A stretch of 64,000 nt of DNA from Carboxylicivirga taeanensis (GTDB lineage Bacteria > Bacteroidota > Bacteroidia > Bacteroidales > Marinilabiliaceae), in assembly GCF_051851475.1 (NCBI RefSeq), contig NZ_JBPUSJ010000014.1, positions 1 through 64,000 on the forward strand. The letters are read 5' to 3'. The position numbers were made by a program, and so were the translations under genes. The notes beneath the pieces are model-generated. The model was given only the letters and a program-made list of their open reading frames with translations, was not told the origin of the DNA and made no database searches. Position 1 is the stretch's first letter; each line of letters starts with the position of its first letter. Below, piece after piece: positions 35,413 through 44,778 of this stretch.

Positions 35413-36576
35413 ATGAAAAATTTTACATACGAAGTGCCAACCAAAATTCTTTTTGGAAAAAACAGAGTGACCGAAATTAGCAGCGAAATTCTTCGCTACG
35501 GCAATAAAGTGTTACTGGCTTATGGAGGTGGCTCAATCAAGCAGTCAGGCCTTTATGATACAGTGGTTAAAGTGCTGGAGGATGGCGGTATTCAGTTTGT
35601 TGAACTATCAGGTATTCAACCTAATCCGCGTATCGAAAGCGTGAGGGAAGGCATCCGTTTGTGCCGGGAAAACGATGTGCAGTTTATTCTTGGTGTTGGC
35701 GGCGGTAGTGTCATTGACTGCATTAAAGCTATTTCTATGGGTGTGGATTATAAGGGAGATGTATGGGATTTCTACATTCGCAAAGCAAAAATTGACAAAG
35801 TACTTCCCATAGGTACGGTGCTTACTTTGGCTGCTACCGGTAGTGAAATGAATGGAGGCTCTGTTATTTCCAACGACGAAACGCAAGAAAAAAGAGCTGC
35901 CGGAGACGATAGTTTACGACCTCGTTTTTCTGTGCTGGATCCAAGCTATACCTTTACTGTTAACAAGTGGCAAACCGCTGCAGGCGTGGTCGATGTAATG
36001 AGCCATATTTTTGAACAGTACTTTACTCAGGATAAAGGAACTTTTGTGCAGGATGCCATTGCCGAAGGGATACTAAAAACCTGTATTCACTATGGGCCAG
36101 TTTTATTGGAAGAACCTGATAATTATGAAGCCAGAGCCAATATGATGTGGGCATCTAGTTTGGCGCTGAATGGTTTAACGGGTACTGGTAAACTTTTTGG
36201 CGATTGGGCAACCCATATGATGGAGCATGAGGTGAGTGCCATCTACGACCTGACTCATGGTGCCGGTTTGGCTATCCTGTTCCCTGTATGGATGGAGTAT
36301 GTGCTGGATGAAACTACAGCACCCAAATTAGCACAATACAGCCGCAATGTGTGGGGCATTACCGCAACAGATGATAGGCAGGCGGCACAAGAAGGAATTG
36401 CCCAAACCAGGAAGTTTTTTACCTCTTTAAATATGCCGGCTAGTCTTGGAGAGGTTGATATAGATGGTGCACACATTTCTACCATGAGTGAAGGAGCCTG
36501 CAAATTTGGTCCTTTAGGAATGTTTAAGAAATTAGGTAAAGAAGATGTTAGTGCCATTTTGACCAAAGCCTTGTAA
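35413..36576 (+). CDS. Iron-containing alcohol dehydrogenase (butanol dehydrogenase/YqhD type)
   Basis: A 387-residue group III alcohol dehydrogenase that reduces aldehydes with NAD(P)H. The nucleotide-binding part shows KVLLAYGGGSIKQSGLYD and FILGVGGGSVIDCIKAIS. The dehydroquinate-synthase-like domain carries the metal ligands: Asp and His in GVVDVMSHIFEQYF, and two His in DLTHGAGLAILFP and the preceding MMEHEVSA segment. TLAATGSEMNGGSVIS is characteristic. Together with the ptb-buk genes 10 kb away it could make butanol or detoxify aldehydes; this is inference. The next gene begins 9 bases after its stop. Confidence 0.9.
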   Translation: MKNFTYEVPTKILFGKNRVTEISSEILRYGNKVLLAYGGGSIKQSGLYDTVVKVLEDGGIQFVELSGIQPNPRIESVREGIRLCRENDVQFILGVGGGSVIDCIKAISMGVDYKGDVWDFYIRKAKIDKVLPIGTVLTLAATGSEMNGGSVISNDETQEKRAAGDDSLRPRFSVLDPSYTFTVNKWQTAAGVVDVMSHIFEQYFTQDKGTFVQDAIAEGILKTCIHYGPVLLEEPDNYEARANMMWASSLALNGLTGTGKLFGDWATHMMEHEVSAIYDLTHGAGLAILFPVWMEYVLDETTAPKLAQYSRNVWGITATDDRQAAQEGIAQTRKFFTSLNMPASLGEVDIDGAHISTMSEGACKFGPLGMFKKLGKEDVSAILTKAL

Positions 36577-36585
36577 TAAAAGTGT

Positions 36586-37626
36586 ATGAAAAGTCGCCAC
36601 TCACTATATGTCTTATTAGTACTTCTGTTGTTTTCCTGTAAGTCTTACGAGGAAATGTATTACGATGTATTGCGTCCGGCCGCCTATTCGGTGCCGCCTG
36701 CAATCAAATCGGTTGTTATCGTCGATAATGCGTTCCCTTTTAATCCTGATAATGCGCACATAGCGCATGTGTTGGGCGATGAGGTGAGGCTTGATACCGT
36801 TCGGGTTGATACATTCGTATCGGTTATTATTTCTCAGTTGAAAAAGGAGTTGGATTATCGGCGGTTTTTTGATACTGTTTATATTGATACATTGCAGTAC
36901 AACACCGTGTCAGATAGAAAACCTTACCGTTCGCTTACCTGGCAGCAGGTGGCTGCTATTTGTGAGCGGCATAATGCCGATGCCGTATTGTCATTGGATG
37001 GCGCCGAGTATGGGACTTCCGTTTCTGTACAAGATATGGAGGTGGAGTATTATGCCACAATGGACGTAAGGGGCTTAGTCTACTGGCGATTATTCGATAA
37101 GTTTTCACGAGATATACTCTATGCCTACCCGCAGCGCGACACCTTGTACTGGGATGGGGTGGGCCAGGATGTGACAACATCGGTAGTTAGCTTTCCATCT
37201 CTTAAAGAGGCGACTATCGAGTTGGGAAACTACCTTGGAGCGACTTTTGCAGATCAATTGGTGCCCTTTTGGGAGCCAGTCAAGAGGCGCGTTTACTTAA
37301 CAGGCAATAGCCACTTTGTGAATGCTGCAGAGTGGTTAAGCAAGGATAACCGATATGAGGCCGAGAAGTTATGGGGCTTTATTTATGAGCATGGCAATTC
37401 AAGAGAAAAAGGCAAGGCAGCCAATAATATTGCCATCTCCTTGGAGGCGCGGGGTGAAATGAAATTGGCCGTTGAGTGGGCTTACAAAAGTTATGAGGCT
37501 TTTGAAATGAAAGGGGTCACCGGAACTGCCGATGAGCGGCAGGTGGCTAAAAAATTATACGTTGACATGGTTCGACGCTATCGTGATATTAAAAAGCTGG
37601 AAGAGCAAATAGGAGGTTTACAATGA
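36586..37626 (+). CDS. DUF6340-type lipoprotein
   Basis: A 346-residue lipoprotein with Cys in LLLFSCKSYEEM. The N-terminal 220 residues fit the DUF6340 pattern I recall: a repeated start VLRPAAYSVPPAIKSVVIVD, LTWQQVAAICERHNADAVLS, and VYWRLFDKFSRDILYAY. The last 100 residues look like two tetratricopeptide-type helical pairs (AAEWLSKDNRYEAEKLWGFI, AANNIAISLEARGEMKLAVE). The function is unknown. The stop overlaps the start of the PBP4 gene by 4 bases, so the two are co-expressed in envelope biogenesis or nearby. Confidence 0.75.
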   Translation: MKSRHSLYVLLVLLLFSCKSYEEMYYDVLRPAAYSVPPAIKSVVIVDNAFPFNPDNAHIAHVLGDEVRLDTVRVDTFVSVIISQLKKELDYRRFFDTVYIDTLQYNTVSDRKPYRSLTWQQVAAICERHNADAVLSLDGAEYGTSVSVQDMEVEYYATMDVRGLVYWRLFDKFSRDILYAYPQRDTLYWDGVGQDVTTSVVSFPSLKEATIELGNYLGATFADQLVPFWEPVKRRVYLTGNSHFVNAAEWLSKDNRYEAEKLWGFIYEHGNSREKGKAANNIAISLEARGEMKLAVEWAYKSYEAFEMKGVTGTADERQVAKKLYVDMVRRYRDIKKLEEQIGGLQ

Positions 37627-39029
37627 GGTATTTGTTAATTCTTTCAGTGCTGACACTATGTGCTTGCACGGGCATTTCTCAGCAAAACAAACCTAAAGGA
37701 GAAGAGTCTATACCTACTATATCGAAACAAGGTGCTGTATCGGTATTGGCCGTTGAGGTAACAAGTGGCGAGGTAGTGGCTGCTTATCACCCTGACATGC
37801 GCATGACGCCGGCTTCGTTAACAAAAATTCTGAGTACTGCAGCTGCCTTGGAAGTGCTGGGACCCGAGTTTAAATTCGAAACAAACTTTTATGTCCAAAA
37901 GCAGGGTGGACATTATAACTTGCATGTAGTTGGTGGTGCCGATCCGACCATAGGCTCCAGGAGGTTTGAAGAGAGCCGCACGGAAGTCGTGTTCAAAAAT
38001 GTGTTGACCACTCTAAAGGCCAGAGGGATTAGTTCGATTGAAAGTCTGGCAGTGGATAATTCCTGTCTTAATGGAATACCTTACCCCTCTAAGCGTCTAT
38101 GGGAGGATATGGGCAACTATTATGGTGCCGTGCCCAATGGTTTAACTTATAAGGAGAACACATTTGCCCTTACGATGCGTTCGCCCAATGGAGTGGGAAG
38201 ACCCGTTGATATTGTCCGGACAGATCCAGTTATCGATGTTGGAATTGACTGTGAGGTGAGAACTGCGGCTAACAATAAAGATAGTGCGTATATTTATGGA
38301 AATAGATATATGAAAGAGTGGTATGTTAGCGGAAGCATTCCACAGGGCAGGAGTGAGTTTGTTATAAAGGGGGCGCTGCCTCATCCGGAGCTGACATTGG
38401 CTCGTGAACTTAAAGCTTTTTTAATACGCAACGGTATTGCTGTAAATGCTATTGAAAGAAAGCATCTTGAGGAATCGACGGAAACTGCTTTGTTATTGTG
38501 TCATTCTTCACCCCCTTTAAGAGAAATTATAAAAGTGATTAACAAAACCAGCCACAACCTGTTTGCTGATCACCTCTTGCTGGCTTTGGTCAATGAGCCA
38601 AATGAAGTAAGTTGGGATGAAGGCGTGAGAGCTCTCAGTAACTATTGGGCCAACAATCTTTCCGGGTTTTCTGCTTCCCTCTATGATGGCAGCGGTCTGT
38701 CACCTTTTAACGCTTTTTGCGCGACTGATATGGTAAGTGTTTTAAGGCAAATGCATCAAAGCGATTTACGAAGCGATTTTCTCCATTCACTGTCTCTGGC
38801 CGGAACCGATGGAACCCTGAAACGTATATTGAAAGAACCTGAGTTTAAGGGGAAAGTACAAGGGAAGAGTGGCTCTATGAATGGGGTGCTTGGATACTGT
38901 GGATACCTGACCACCAATGGAGGAAAAACGCTTGCATTTTGCATAATGGCCAATCACTTTACCGAGCCTTACAGCGAAATTAGGTCAAATATGGAAGCTC
39001 TGATGAAGCAAATAATTGTTCAGAATTAA
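37623..39029 (+). CDS. dacB: D-alanyl-D-alanine carboxypeptidase/endopeptidase (PBP4 family)
   Basis: A 468-residue S13-family penicillin-binding protein that trims and cleaves peptidoglycan cross-links. It has a lipoprotein-type signal (LTLCACTG). Catalytic motifs are SxxK in TPASLTKILSTAAALE (Ser65, Lys68), SxN in KTSHNLFADHLL, and KSG (KTG-type) in GKSGSMNGVLGYCGYL. A domain insert between SxxK and SxN, typical of PBP4, is present. Translation is coupled to the DUF6340 gene. Confidence 0.92.
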   Translation: MRYLLILSVLTLCACTGISQQNKPKGEESIPTISKQGAVSVLAVEVTSGEVVAAYHPDMRMTPASLTKILSTAAALEVLGPEFKFETNFYVQKQGGHYNLHVVGGADPTIGSRRFEESRTEVVFKNVLTTLKARGISSIESLAVDNSCLNGIPYPSKRLWEDMGNYYGAVPNGLTYKENTFALTMRSPNGVGRPVDIVRTDPVIDVGIDCEVRTAANNKDSAYIYGNRYMKEWYVSGSIPQGRSEFVIKGALPHPELTLARELKAFLIRNGIAVNAIERKHLEESTETALLLCHSSPPLREIIKVINKTSHNLFADHLLLALVNEPNEVSWDEGVRALSNYWANNLSGFSASLYDGSGLSPFNAFCATDMVSVLRQMHQSDLRSDFLHSLSLAGTDGTLKRILKEPEFKGKVQGKSGSMNGVLGYCGYLTTNGGKTLAFCIMANHFTEPYSEIRSNMEALMKQIIVQN

Positions 39030-39062
39030 AAACTGGATATTTTTGTGTAAAATTTTGACTGA

Positions 39063-40205
39063 ATGATTCAGGTACTCGTTGTAATGCTCTACACCGCGCT
39101 GCCCGCGTTGGTGCTTTTTTTATGTGATAAATACCAGTTTCTAAATAAAATAGGCTCTGTTATTCTGGCTTATCTGTTCGGTTTGCTTCTGGGCTTATCG
39201 GGGCTCATAGATGAGCGTTTCGAAATGGTTCAGGAGGTGCTGATGGCTGTTACTGTGCCTTTGGCCATTCCGCTCTTGCTGTTCTCCTCAAATGTTCGTG
39301 CCTGGAAAAAACTGGCCGCCCAACCGTTTTACTCTTTGCTCTTTGCTCTTGTTGCTGTATTCATATCGGTAGGTATTGGCTATGCGTTGTTTCATGGCAA
39401 TGAAATAGATGATTTTCATAAGGTTGGCGGCTTGCTGGTTGGGATTTATAGTGGTGGTACACCTAATTTGGCTTCTCTCAAAATGATTCTGGATGTGAAC
39501 GAGGAAATTTACCTGGCTGTTCATTCCTACGACATGGCCATTGGTGCTGTTTATTTGTTCTTTTTAATGAGTGTAGGGCAGCGCCTTTTTAGTCTGTTTC
39601 TGCCTCGAAGTAAGGAGAGCAACGCTGCAGCAGAAATAGGCAGTGGTGAGGAACGTTTATGGGATTACCTGAAGCGCAAACACCGTTGCCTGAAACTACT
39701 AAGAATGCTGCTTATTACCATACTAATGGTGGCCTTTGCCGGCGGAGTTATGCTTTTGATGCCCGAAAGTTTAAAGATGGTAGTATTTATCTTCCTCATC
39801 ACAGCAATGGGTATTGGCGGCTCCTCTATCAAGAAAATTAATTCAACACCGGGCACATTTAGCTTGGGGATGTATCTGATCTTAATTTTTAGCATTGTGG
39901 TGGCATCCAAAGTGCGATTGGGCAATCTAAGCGATATTAATCCGGTGATATTTGCCTACATAACTTTTGTGGTGTTTGTGAGCCTGGTGTTACATGTGCT
40001 CTTAGCCCGAACGCGGAAAATTGATGCCGATACGGTGATTATCACATCGGCAGCGCTTATTTGTAGTCCGCCTTTTGTTCCCGTGGTTGCAGGTTCGTTG
40101 CGCAATCATTCGGTGCTGGTACCCGGCCTTACAATTGGTCTTATCGGCTATGCAATTGGTAATTATCTGGGTTTTCTGATGGCGGTTGTGCTAAGTTATT
40201 TCTGA
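39063..40205 (+). CDS. DUF819-family membrane protein (YjcL-like)
   Basis: A 380-residue polytopic membrane protein with about ten hydrophobic segments. Family features are KIGSVILAYLFGLLLGLSG near the N-terminus, LGVGSGGTPN-like VGIYSGGTPNLASLKMIL in the middle, and SAALICSPPFVPVVAGSL near the C-terminus. The two conserved halves suggest an inverted-repeat transporter fold. The substrate is unknown. It follows dacB by 33 bases and meets the opposing outer membrane protein gene with one base between stops. Confidence 0.85.
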   Translation: MIQVLVVMLYTALPALVLFLCDKYQFLNKIGSVILAYLFGLLLGLSGLIDERFEMVQEVLMAVTVPLAIPLLLFSSNVRAWKKLAAQPFYSLLFALVAVFISVGIGYALFHGNEIDDFHKVGGLLVGIYSGGTPNLASLKMILDVNEEIYLAVHSYDMAIGAVYLFFLMSVGQRLFSLFLPRSKESNAAAEIGSGEERLWDYLKRKHRCLKLLRMLLITILMVAFAGGVMLLMPESLKMVVFIFLITAMGIGGSSIKKINSTPGTFSLGMYLILIFSIVVASKVRLGNLSDINPVIFAYITFVVFVSLVLHVLLARTRKIDADTVIITSAALICSPPFVPVVAGSLRNHSVLVPGLTIGLIGYAIGNYLGFLMAVVLSYF

Positions 40206-40206
40206 T

Positions 40207-41544
40207 TTAAAACAAGTAGTTGAGGGTAATGTAAAGTCCTGAAGTTCCGTCTTGTTCACTGGTGGCCATTCCATAGTCAGCGGAGACTACAAAGTTCTCA
40301 TTAAGTGCCCCTTTGATGCCTAGGCCGTAGCTGAAATGTGCTTTGTCTCGAACGTTGTTGAAATAGTGGCTGTATTCGCCTTCGGGCACCCTGGATTTAT
40401 CTATTTTATATTCTTGAGTGATTAATCCCATGTCAATAAAATAGTTCGTCCCCAGGTAAAAATCCTGGCGGAAGAGCTTACTTTTCCATATTTTCCAGCG
40501 CAACTCAACATTGGTGAGCACACCGCCATCACCAACAATTCTGTTGCGGTTAATGCCACGTAATGTTTTGGCACCGCCCAGGCCCTGGGAAGTAGCCGAA
40601 GTTAATGTACTGGTAGTCATGTGGGGGAGCAGGTAAAAAGGAATGGTTCCATGAAGTTTGTGCTGATAGCCAATGCGGTAGGCAGCTATTAGGTTTTTTT
40701 GCCGGGTGAGGCTAAAATATTGGCGGTGAAAAATACTAATGCGGCTATAACTTCCTTTTTGAGTCGATAAAAATGACGGCATGTGGGATATAAATAGTTC
40801 TGTCCATGTACCACTGGCCGGGTTCGCAATAATATCTCGAGTATCGTATGAGATGCCAGCTTTAAGGTAGGCATGCTGACCGCCAGTAGCTTCTTCAGGG
40901 GCAATGATTCCCCATTGTAAATACTTGTCGTACAAGCCATCAATTTGTGGCAATTGATCTTCCGTATCTTTTTTGCGGTTCAGGCGATCGACATCGACCG
41001 GGCCAATATCAAAATTGAAGTATACCACGCCTGCCATCCAGTTCCATTCATCCTTACTGTCAACAATTTTCCCTTTCAGGTTTGTCATTATTCGAAACAT
41101 GCCTCTGTGATGGCGGTAAAAAACTCTTGATTTGTAATGAATAGAGCCATCATCTTCCCAATCACTGTTGTAGACGGCATCCCGACCATTAAATCCATAA
41201 AAATCCAAGGCCAAATCTCTGAACCAGGTTATATCAGCGGTCGTTCTTATGCCGCGAAGTAGTTTAGGTGAGTCGTAGTATAAGCGGGCCAGAGTGGAGC
41301 CAGCCGTGTATTTCGAGAATTCGAGATAAAGGGAGTGCTCATAATCCGGATAGTTGGAACCATCGCCATACCAGTAAAAGTTCGACAGGCCACCATACTG
41401 AAAGCCTAAATCGGCATCAAAAGAGATGGCGGGCAGTAGTCCGAAAGTAAAGCCCTTCTTAAGGTAGGTGGAGTCATTTGGTGCCGCGCTTGCACAAATT
41501 ACTGTTATGGATAGCAAGCAAGTAAAAAAAATGGATTTGAGCAT
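40207..41544 (-). CDS. BamA/TamA-family outer membrane beta-barrel protein
   Basis: A 445-residue protein with a signal peptide (FFTCLLSITVICASAAP). It consists of a surface-antigen (D15/Omp85) barrel without obvious POTRA domains: alternating amphipathic strands, the conserved QGLGGAKTLRGINRNRIVGDG loop region (the VRGF-type lid loop), and an aromatic C-terminus YITLNYLF used for barrel insertion. It resembles stand-alone Omp85-type porins or patatin-less barrels rather than essential BamA. It is convergent with the DUF819 gene. Confidence 0.8.
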   Translation of the reverse strand: MLKSIFFTCLLSITVICASAAPNDSTYLKKGFTFGLLPAISFDADLGFQYGGLSNFYWYGDGSNYPDYEHSLYLEFSKYTAGSTLARLYYDSPKLLRGIRTTADITWFRDLALDFYGFNGRDAVYNSDWEDDGSIHYKSRVFYRHHRGMFRIMTNLKGKIVDSKDEWNWMAGVVYFNFDIGPVDVDRLNRKKDTEDQLPQIDGLYDKYLQWGIIAPEEATGGQHAYLKAGISYDTRDIIANPASGTWTELFISHMPSFLSTQKGSYSRISIFHRQYFSLTRQKNLIAAYRIGYQHKLHGTIPFYLLPHMTTSTLTSATSQGLGGAKTLRGINRNRIVGDGGVLTNVELRWKIWKSKLFRQDFYLGTNYFIDMGLITQEYKIDKSRVPEGEYSHYFNNVRDKAHFSYGLGIKGALNENFVVSADYGMATSEQDGTSGLYITLNYLF

Positions 41545-41616
41545 CGTCTTAGTTTTAGGATGCTCAAAGGTAATACCATTCGATGGAAAAATTCTGTGAT
41601 CATTTAAAATACAGAA

Positions 41617-41646
41617 AGGCCAGGCAAAAATGATAAAGCCTGGCCT
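41617..41646 (-). terminator. Terminator-like hairpin after the YitT gene
   Basis: A perfect 9-bp stem (AGGCCAGGC with GCCTGGCCT) closes a 12-nt loop, 27 bases beyond the YitT stop. The minus-strand tail is T-rich but interrupted (TTCTGTATTTT). Confidence 0.6.
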
Positions 41647-41672
41647 GTAGATGAAACATTTTTGTCTGTCAC

Positions 41673-42584
41673 TTACTCGCTTTTGTCTTCCAGTGATTTA
41701 AAGCCTTCACCGATAATCTCGGATGTCTCCATTACTGCTATAAAGGCTTTGGGGTCAATGTGTTTGATCATATCCTGGAGGGCCGATACTTCGCGACGTG
41801 TAACCACGGTGAATATGGCACGTTTGCTATTGCCGCTAAATAGGCCTTCTCCATTAAAATAGGTGCCTCCTCGTTCTAGAGTGTATAGAATTTTTTCTTT
41901 GATCAATTCATGCTTGTCCGAGACAATCACAAGTGCCCGTTCATAGTTTAATCCATCAATCGTGATGTCGATTACTTTGCCGGTAATGAAAATCACAATC
42001 CATGAATACAACGGAATTTTCCAGTCTTTGAAAACAAGTAAACCCACCAAAACAATGATCGAATCGACAATTATTAAAAGCTGTCCAACTGATATTCGGC
42101 TGTATTTGGCGAGTATCATTGCCACAATGTCTGAACCGCCCGATGTAGCTTTTGCTTTGAAGATGAGTCCCAGACCAAATCCAATTACTATACCTCCAAA
42201 CACGCACGAAAGTAGAAGGTCATCAGCTAACCCCAAAGGATCGTTTTCGCCAATAAAGTAGGTAAGGCCATCCATAAAAGCAGTTGTTAACACCATGCCG
42301 ACAATTGTTTTTAAGCCAAATCGAGCCCCTAATATTTTAATACCCAATAGGGTTAAGGGTATGTTCAGTACTAAGCCAAAAGTACCAACAGGAATGGCAG
42401 GTACCAGGTGGTGAACTACAATGCCAATTCCATAAACACCTCCGGGCACAATGTTGTAGGGGTTGATGAAAAAGACAAACCCGGCAGCCAAAATAAATGC
42501 ACCTAGTGATATGAGGGCATAATCCAGTATATTTCTTTTTAAACTCTCTCCGTACAGTTGGGAGGCAATTTTTATTTTTTCCAT
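41673..42584 (-). CDS. YitT-family membrane protein with DUF2179 domain
   Basis: A 303-residue protein from the ATG at 42584 (MEKIKIASQLYGESLKRNI). The open frame begins at 42641, but its first 19 residues do not fit. Five or six TM helices occupy about 20-200: ILAAGFVFFINPYNIVPGGV, and FGLGLIFKAKATSGGSDIVA with the conserved TGG/GGSD motif. The cytoplasmic DUF2179 domain ends the protein (ALVIVSDKHELIKEKILYTL, RGGTYFNGEGLFSG, FTVVTRREVSALQDMI). The function is poorly defined; a transport or ligand-sensing role is likely. Confidence 0.87.
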   Translation of the reverse strand: MEKIKIASQLYGESLKRNILDYALISLGAFILAAGFVFFINPYNIVPGGVYGIGIVVHHLVPAIPVGTFGLVLNIPLTLLGIKILGARFGLKTIVGMVLTTAFMDGLTYFIGENDPLGLADDLLLSCVFGGIVIGFGLGLIFKAKATSGGSDIVAMILAKYSRISVGQLLIIVDSIIVLVGLLVFKDWKIPLYSWIVIFITGKVIDITIDGLNYERALVIVSDKHELIKEKILYTLERGGTYFNGEGLFSGNSKRAIFTVVTRREVSALQDMIKHIDPKAFIAVMETSEIIGEGFKSLEDKSE

Positions 42585-42757
42585 TTTTTGTAGGTTTTTA
42601 TGATTAGTTGTGTTTTTTGGAGGTGCAAAAGTAAACATCATCCGCTAAAATGAAAGAAAAAATAACACTAAGCTTAAAAAGTGTTTAAAAATAAACAATT
42701 GACCGATTTGAATTATTGCAGTTGAAAGATTATAATTGTCCCTTAAAACAAGTGCGT

Positions 42758-43528
42758 ATGGAATTGAAAGTAGGTGTTTTTCAGTATGATATTGTGTGGG
42801 AAGATACAGAAGCAAACCTTTCTTATTTGACCGACAACCTTCGCCATATAGATAAAGATACAGATGTATTGATACTCCCTGAAATGTTTCATTGTGGATT
42901 TACCATGTCGCCGGCTCTAAATGCGCAGCACGAAGGAGGGCGGGTGCTGAAGTGGATGCAGCAAGCGGCTGGCGAATACAATCTGGCTGTTATGGGCAGT
43001 GTTGTGGTGGAGAGTGCAAACCAGTTTTATAATCGCTTTTACGTGGTGACTAAAGAGGATGTAAAATGGTACGATAAACGCCATCTCTTTACCATGAGTG
43101 ATGAACATCTTCATTATCAGAGTGGGAATGAGCGGTTAATTGTTGACATTAAAGGGTGGCGTTTCTGTCCGCTAATTTGTTACGATTTAAGGTTTCCTGT
43201 ATGGAGCAGAAATAAAAGTAAGGCATATGATGTATTAGTATACGTTGCCAATTGGCCGGCCACACGAAATCATGTGTGGGATACTTTACTAAAAGCCAGA
43301 GCGATTGAAAACCAATCATATGTGATAGGTGTTAATAGAATAGGAACTGGTCAGAATTTAAACTATATCGGCAATAGTCAGGTAGTGAACGCCAAAGGGC
43401 AGGTTGTATTGAATTTGTCAAATAAATGTGGTATATTTTATGTTAGTTTGAAAAGGACGGAATTAGAGGCTTTCAGGGAGAAGTTTCCGGTGTTGGATGA
43501 TGCTGATGAGTTTGAGTTATTGGATTGA
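42758..43528 (+). CDS. Nitrilase-family amidase (omega-amidase/YafV type)
   Basis: A 256-residue carbon-nitrogen hydrolase from the ATG at 42758 (MELKVGVFQYDIVWED). An in-frame upstream TTG at 42716 is unlikely. The catalytic triad is Glu42 (LILPEMFHCGF), Lys107 (KWYDKRHLF) and Cys141 (FCPLICYDLRFPVWS). The close spacing and FTMSDEHLHYQSG segment match YafV-like enzymes that deamidate alpha-ketoglutaramate or alpha-ketosuccinamate, a metabolite-repair role. It is divergent from the YitT gene. Confidence 0.88.
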   Translation: MELKVGVFQYDIVWEDTEANLSYLTDNLRHIDKDTDVLILPEMFHCGFTMSPALNAQHEGGRVLKWMQQAAGEYNLAVMGSVVVESANQFYNRFYVVTKEDVKWYDKRHLFTMSDEHLHYQSGNERLIVDIKGWRFCPLICYDLRFPVWSRNKSKAYDVLVYVANWPATRNHVWDTLLKARAIENQSYVIGVNRIGTGQNLNYIGNSQVVNAKGQVVLNLSNKCGIFYVSLKRTELEAFREKFPVLDDADEFELLD

Positions 43529-43631
43529 TGATAAAGTTAATGCGATTGGTTGGTAAGTAGGGGTTGAAACATTTTATTTTTAGTGTTAACTTTAATTATC
43601 TATTAAAAATAATTATTAAACAGATGGTTGT

Positions 43632-43877
43632 ATGAAGACGCTTAATGTACATGTACCGGATGATAAATTGAAATTTGTCCGAGAGCTATTAAATAATTTA
43701 GGTTTTGAGTGGAGTTTACGTTCAACCGGTCACGATAAAGTGACTGAAGCGGCTACTGATGATAGCAATAAAGCTTACGAGCTTGATGAAGATGCCCGTA
43801 AAAAAGCTGCTAAAATGCGAGAGGAAAGTCTTAAGGATGTCATTAGTAAGATTGAGGAGTTGAGGAAAAAGCGCTGA
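43632..43877 (+). CDS. Small acidic/basic helical protein, unknown
   Basis: An 81-residue protein. It begins with a short strand and helix (MKTLNVHVPDDKLKFVRELL, then NNLGFEW) and ends in a highly charged helix (AAKMREESLKDVISKIEELR). The first part resembles small DUF2683-like or antitoxin-type proteins of Bacteroidota, but no toxin gene follows, so I do not call an antitoxin. It may have a coiled-coil C-terminus. It stands alone. Confidence 0.6.
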   Translation: MKTLNVHVPDDKLKFVRELLNNLGFEWSLRSTGHDKVTEAATDDSNKAYELDEDARKKAAKMREESLKDVISKIEELRKKR

Positions 43878-43988
43878 ATAAAATAACACTTAATTGATGT
43901 GTTGTGGTATGGTTATTGCTTTATGATCAATGCTGCAATTCTGTAAAGAATTGCTACAAGATTAAACTCTAACCATAAATTTTGAGGC

Positions 43989-44618
43989 ATGAAAAACAGC
44001 ATTAAAATAATGGCACTGTGCGCCTTTTTTATCCTTGGTCTTGGGGCACATGCACAGCAAACCGTGGCAGACCTGAATATATACGACACAGTTGATAAGA
44101 TGCCGCGTCTTAAAGGTGCCGGTAATAACATTAGTCGTTACATCCGAAAGCAAATTGATTATAATGACAGCTACAAGCTCAAAGGTGTTGAAGGAGATGT
44201 GTGGGTGAGTTTTATCGTAACAGCAGCAGGTGAGGTGGCTAATGTAGAGCTCGAAAAAGGTATAGACAAAGAATTGGATGCTGAAGTACTGCGTGCTGTT
44301 AAAGCAACATCAGGTTGGAAGCCCGGGGTTGTAAATAAAGAAAAGGTACATACCCAAATGCGACTCCCCGTGCGCTTTGTGTTGTCTCCTGCTGAGAGAA
44401 ACCTTTCATTACAGGTTAAGTCGCTGGATGAAATGGGCAAGCGTCCTTTGTTTGTGCTGGACAACAAGGAGGTTGAAGGTATATTGCGAATTGAAGACTA
44501 CAACGTAGAGTCCATCCGGGTGATAAAAGGAGAAAAAGCCAGGAAACTTTATGGGGAAAAAGGAGCCGACGGTGTGGTTGTTATCACCTCCAAACGCGGC
44601 ACACCGCCAATCTATTAA
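43989..44618 (+). CDS. TonB C-terminal domain protein fused to a SusC-plug-like tail
   Basis: A 209-residue protein with a signal peptide (IKIMALCAFFILGLGAHAQQ). Residues 45-135 are a TonB C-terminal domain (YKLKGVEGDVWVSFIVTAAG, ELDAEVLRAVKATSGWKPG, RLPVRFVL). The C-terminal 60 residues (RPLFVLDNKEVEG, ESIRVIKGEKARKLYGEKG, ADGVVVITSKRG) copy the plug-domain signature of SusC/RagA-type receptors. It lacks the TonB membrane helix plus proline-rich linker, so it is not a canonical energy transducer. A terminator follows. Confidence 0.8.
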   Translation: MKNSIKIMALCAFFILGLGAHAQQTVADLNIYDTVDKMPRLKGAGNNISRYIRKQIDYNDSYKLKGVEGDVWVSFIVTAAGEVANVELEKGIDKELDAEVLRAVKATSGWKPGVVNKEKVHTQMRLPVRFVLSPAERNLSLQVKSLDEMGKRPLFVLDNKEVEGILRIEDYNVESIRVIKGEKARKLYGEKGADGVVVITSKRGTPPIY

Positions 44619-44750
44619 AATAATCTGGCAGTGGTATAGCTTCATATTTATGGTTGCTGCCACATCAGCTGAGGCCGATGAAAGTTATCAGGCAGAAAGG
44701 AATAAAGGAGCCTGAATCAAGTTTTGCTCAAAATTATTGCGAATAATCTC

Positions 44751-44778
44751 AAGCCAGATTTTGATGATCTGGCTTTTT
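44751..44778 (+). terminator. Terminator of the TonB-fusion gene
   Basis: A 9-bp stem (AAGCCAGAT with ATCTGGCTT) closes a 7-nt loop (TTTGATG) and ends in five Ts, 130 bases after the stop. Confidence 0.75.

Noticed and set aside
43632..43877. Antitoxin of a toxin-antitoxin pair
   Set aside because: No toxin-sized gene overlaps or follows it; the next gene is the TonB fusion with its own signal peptide.
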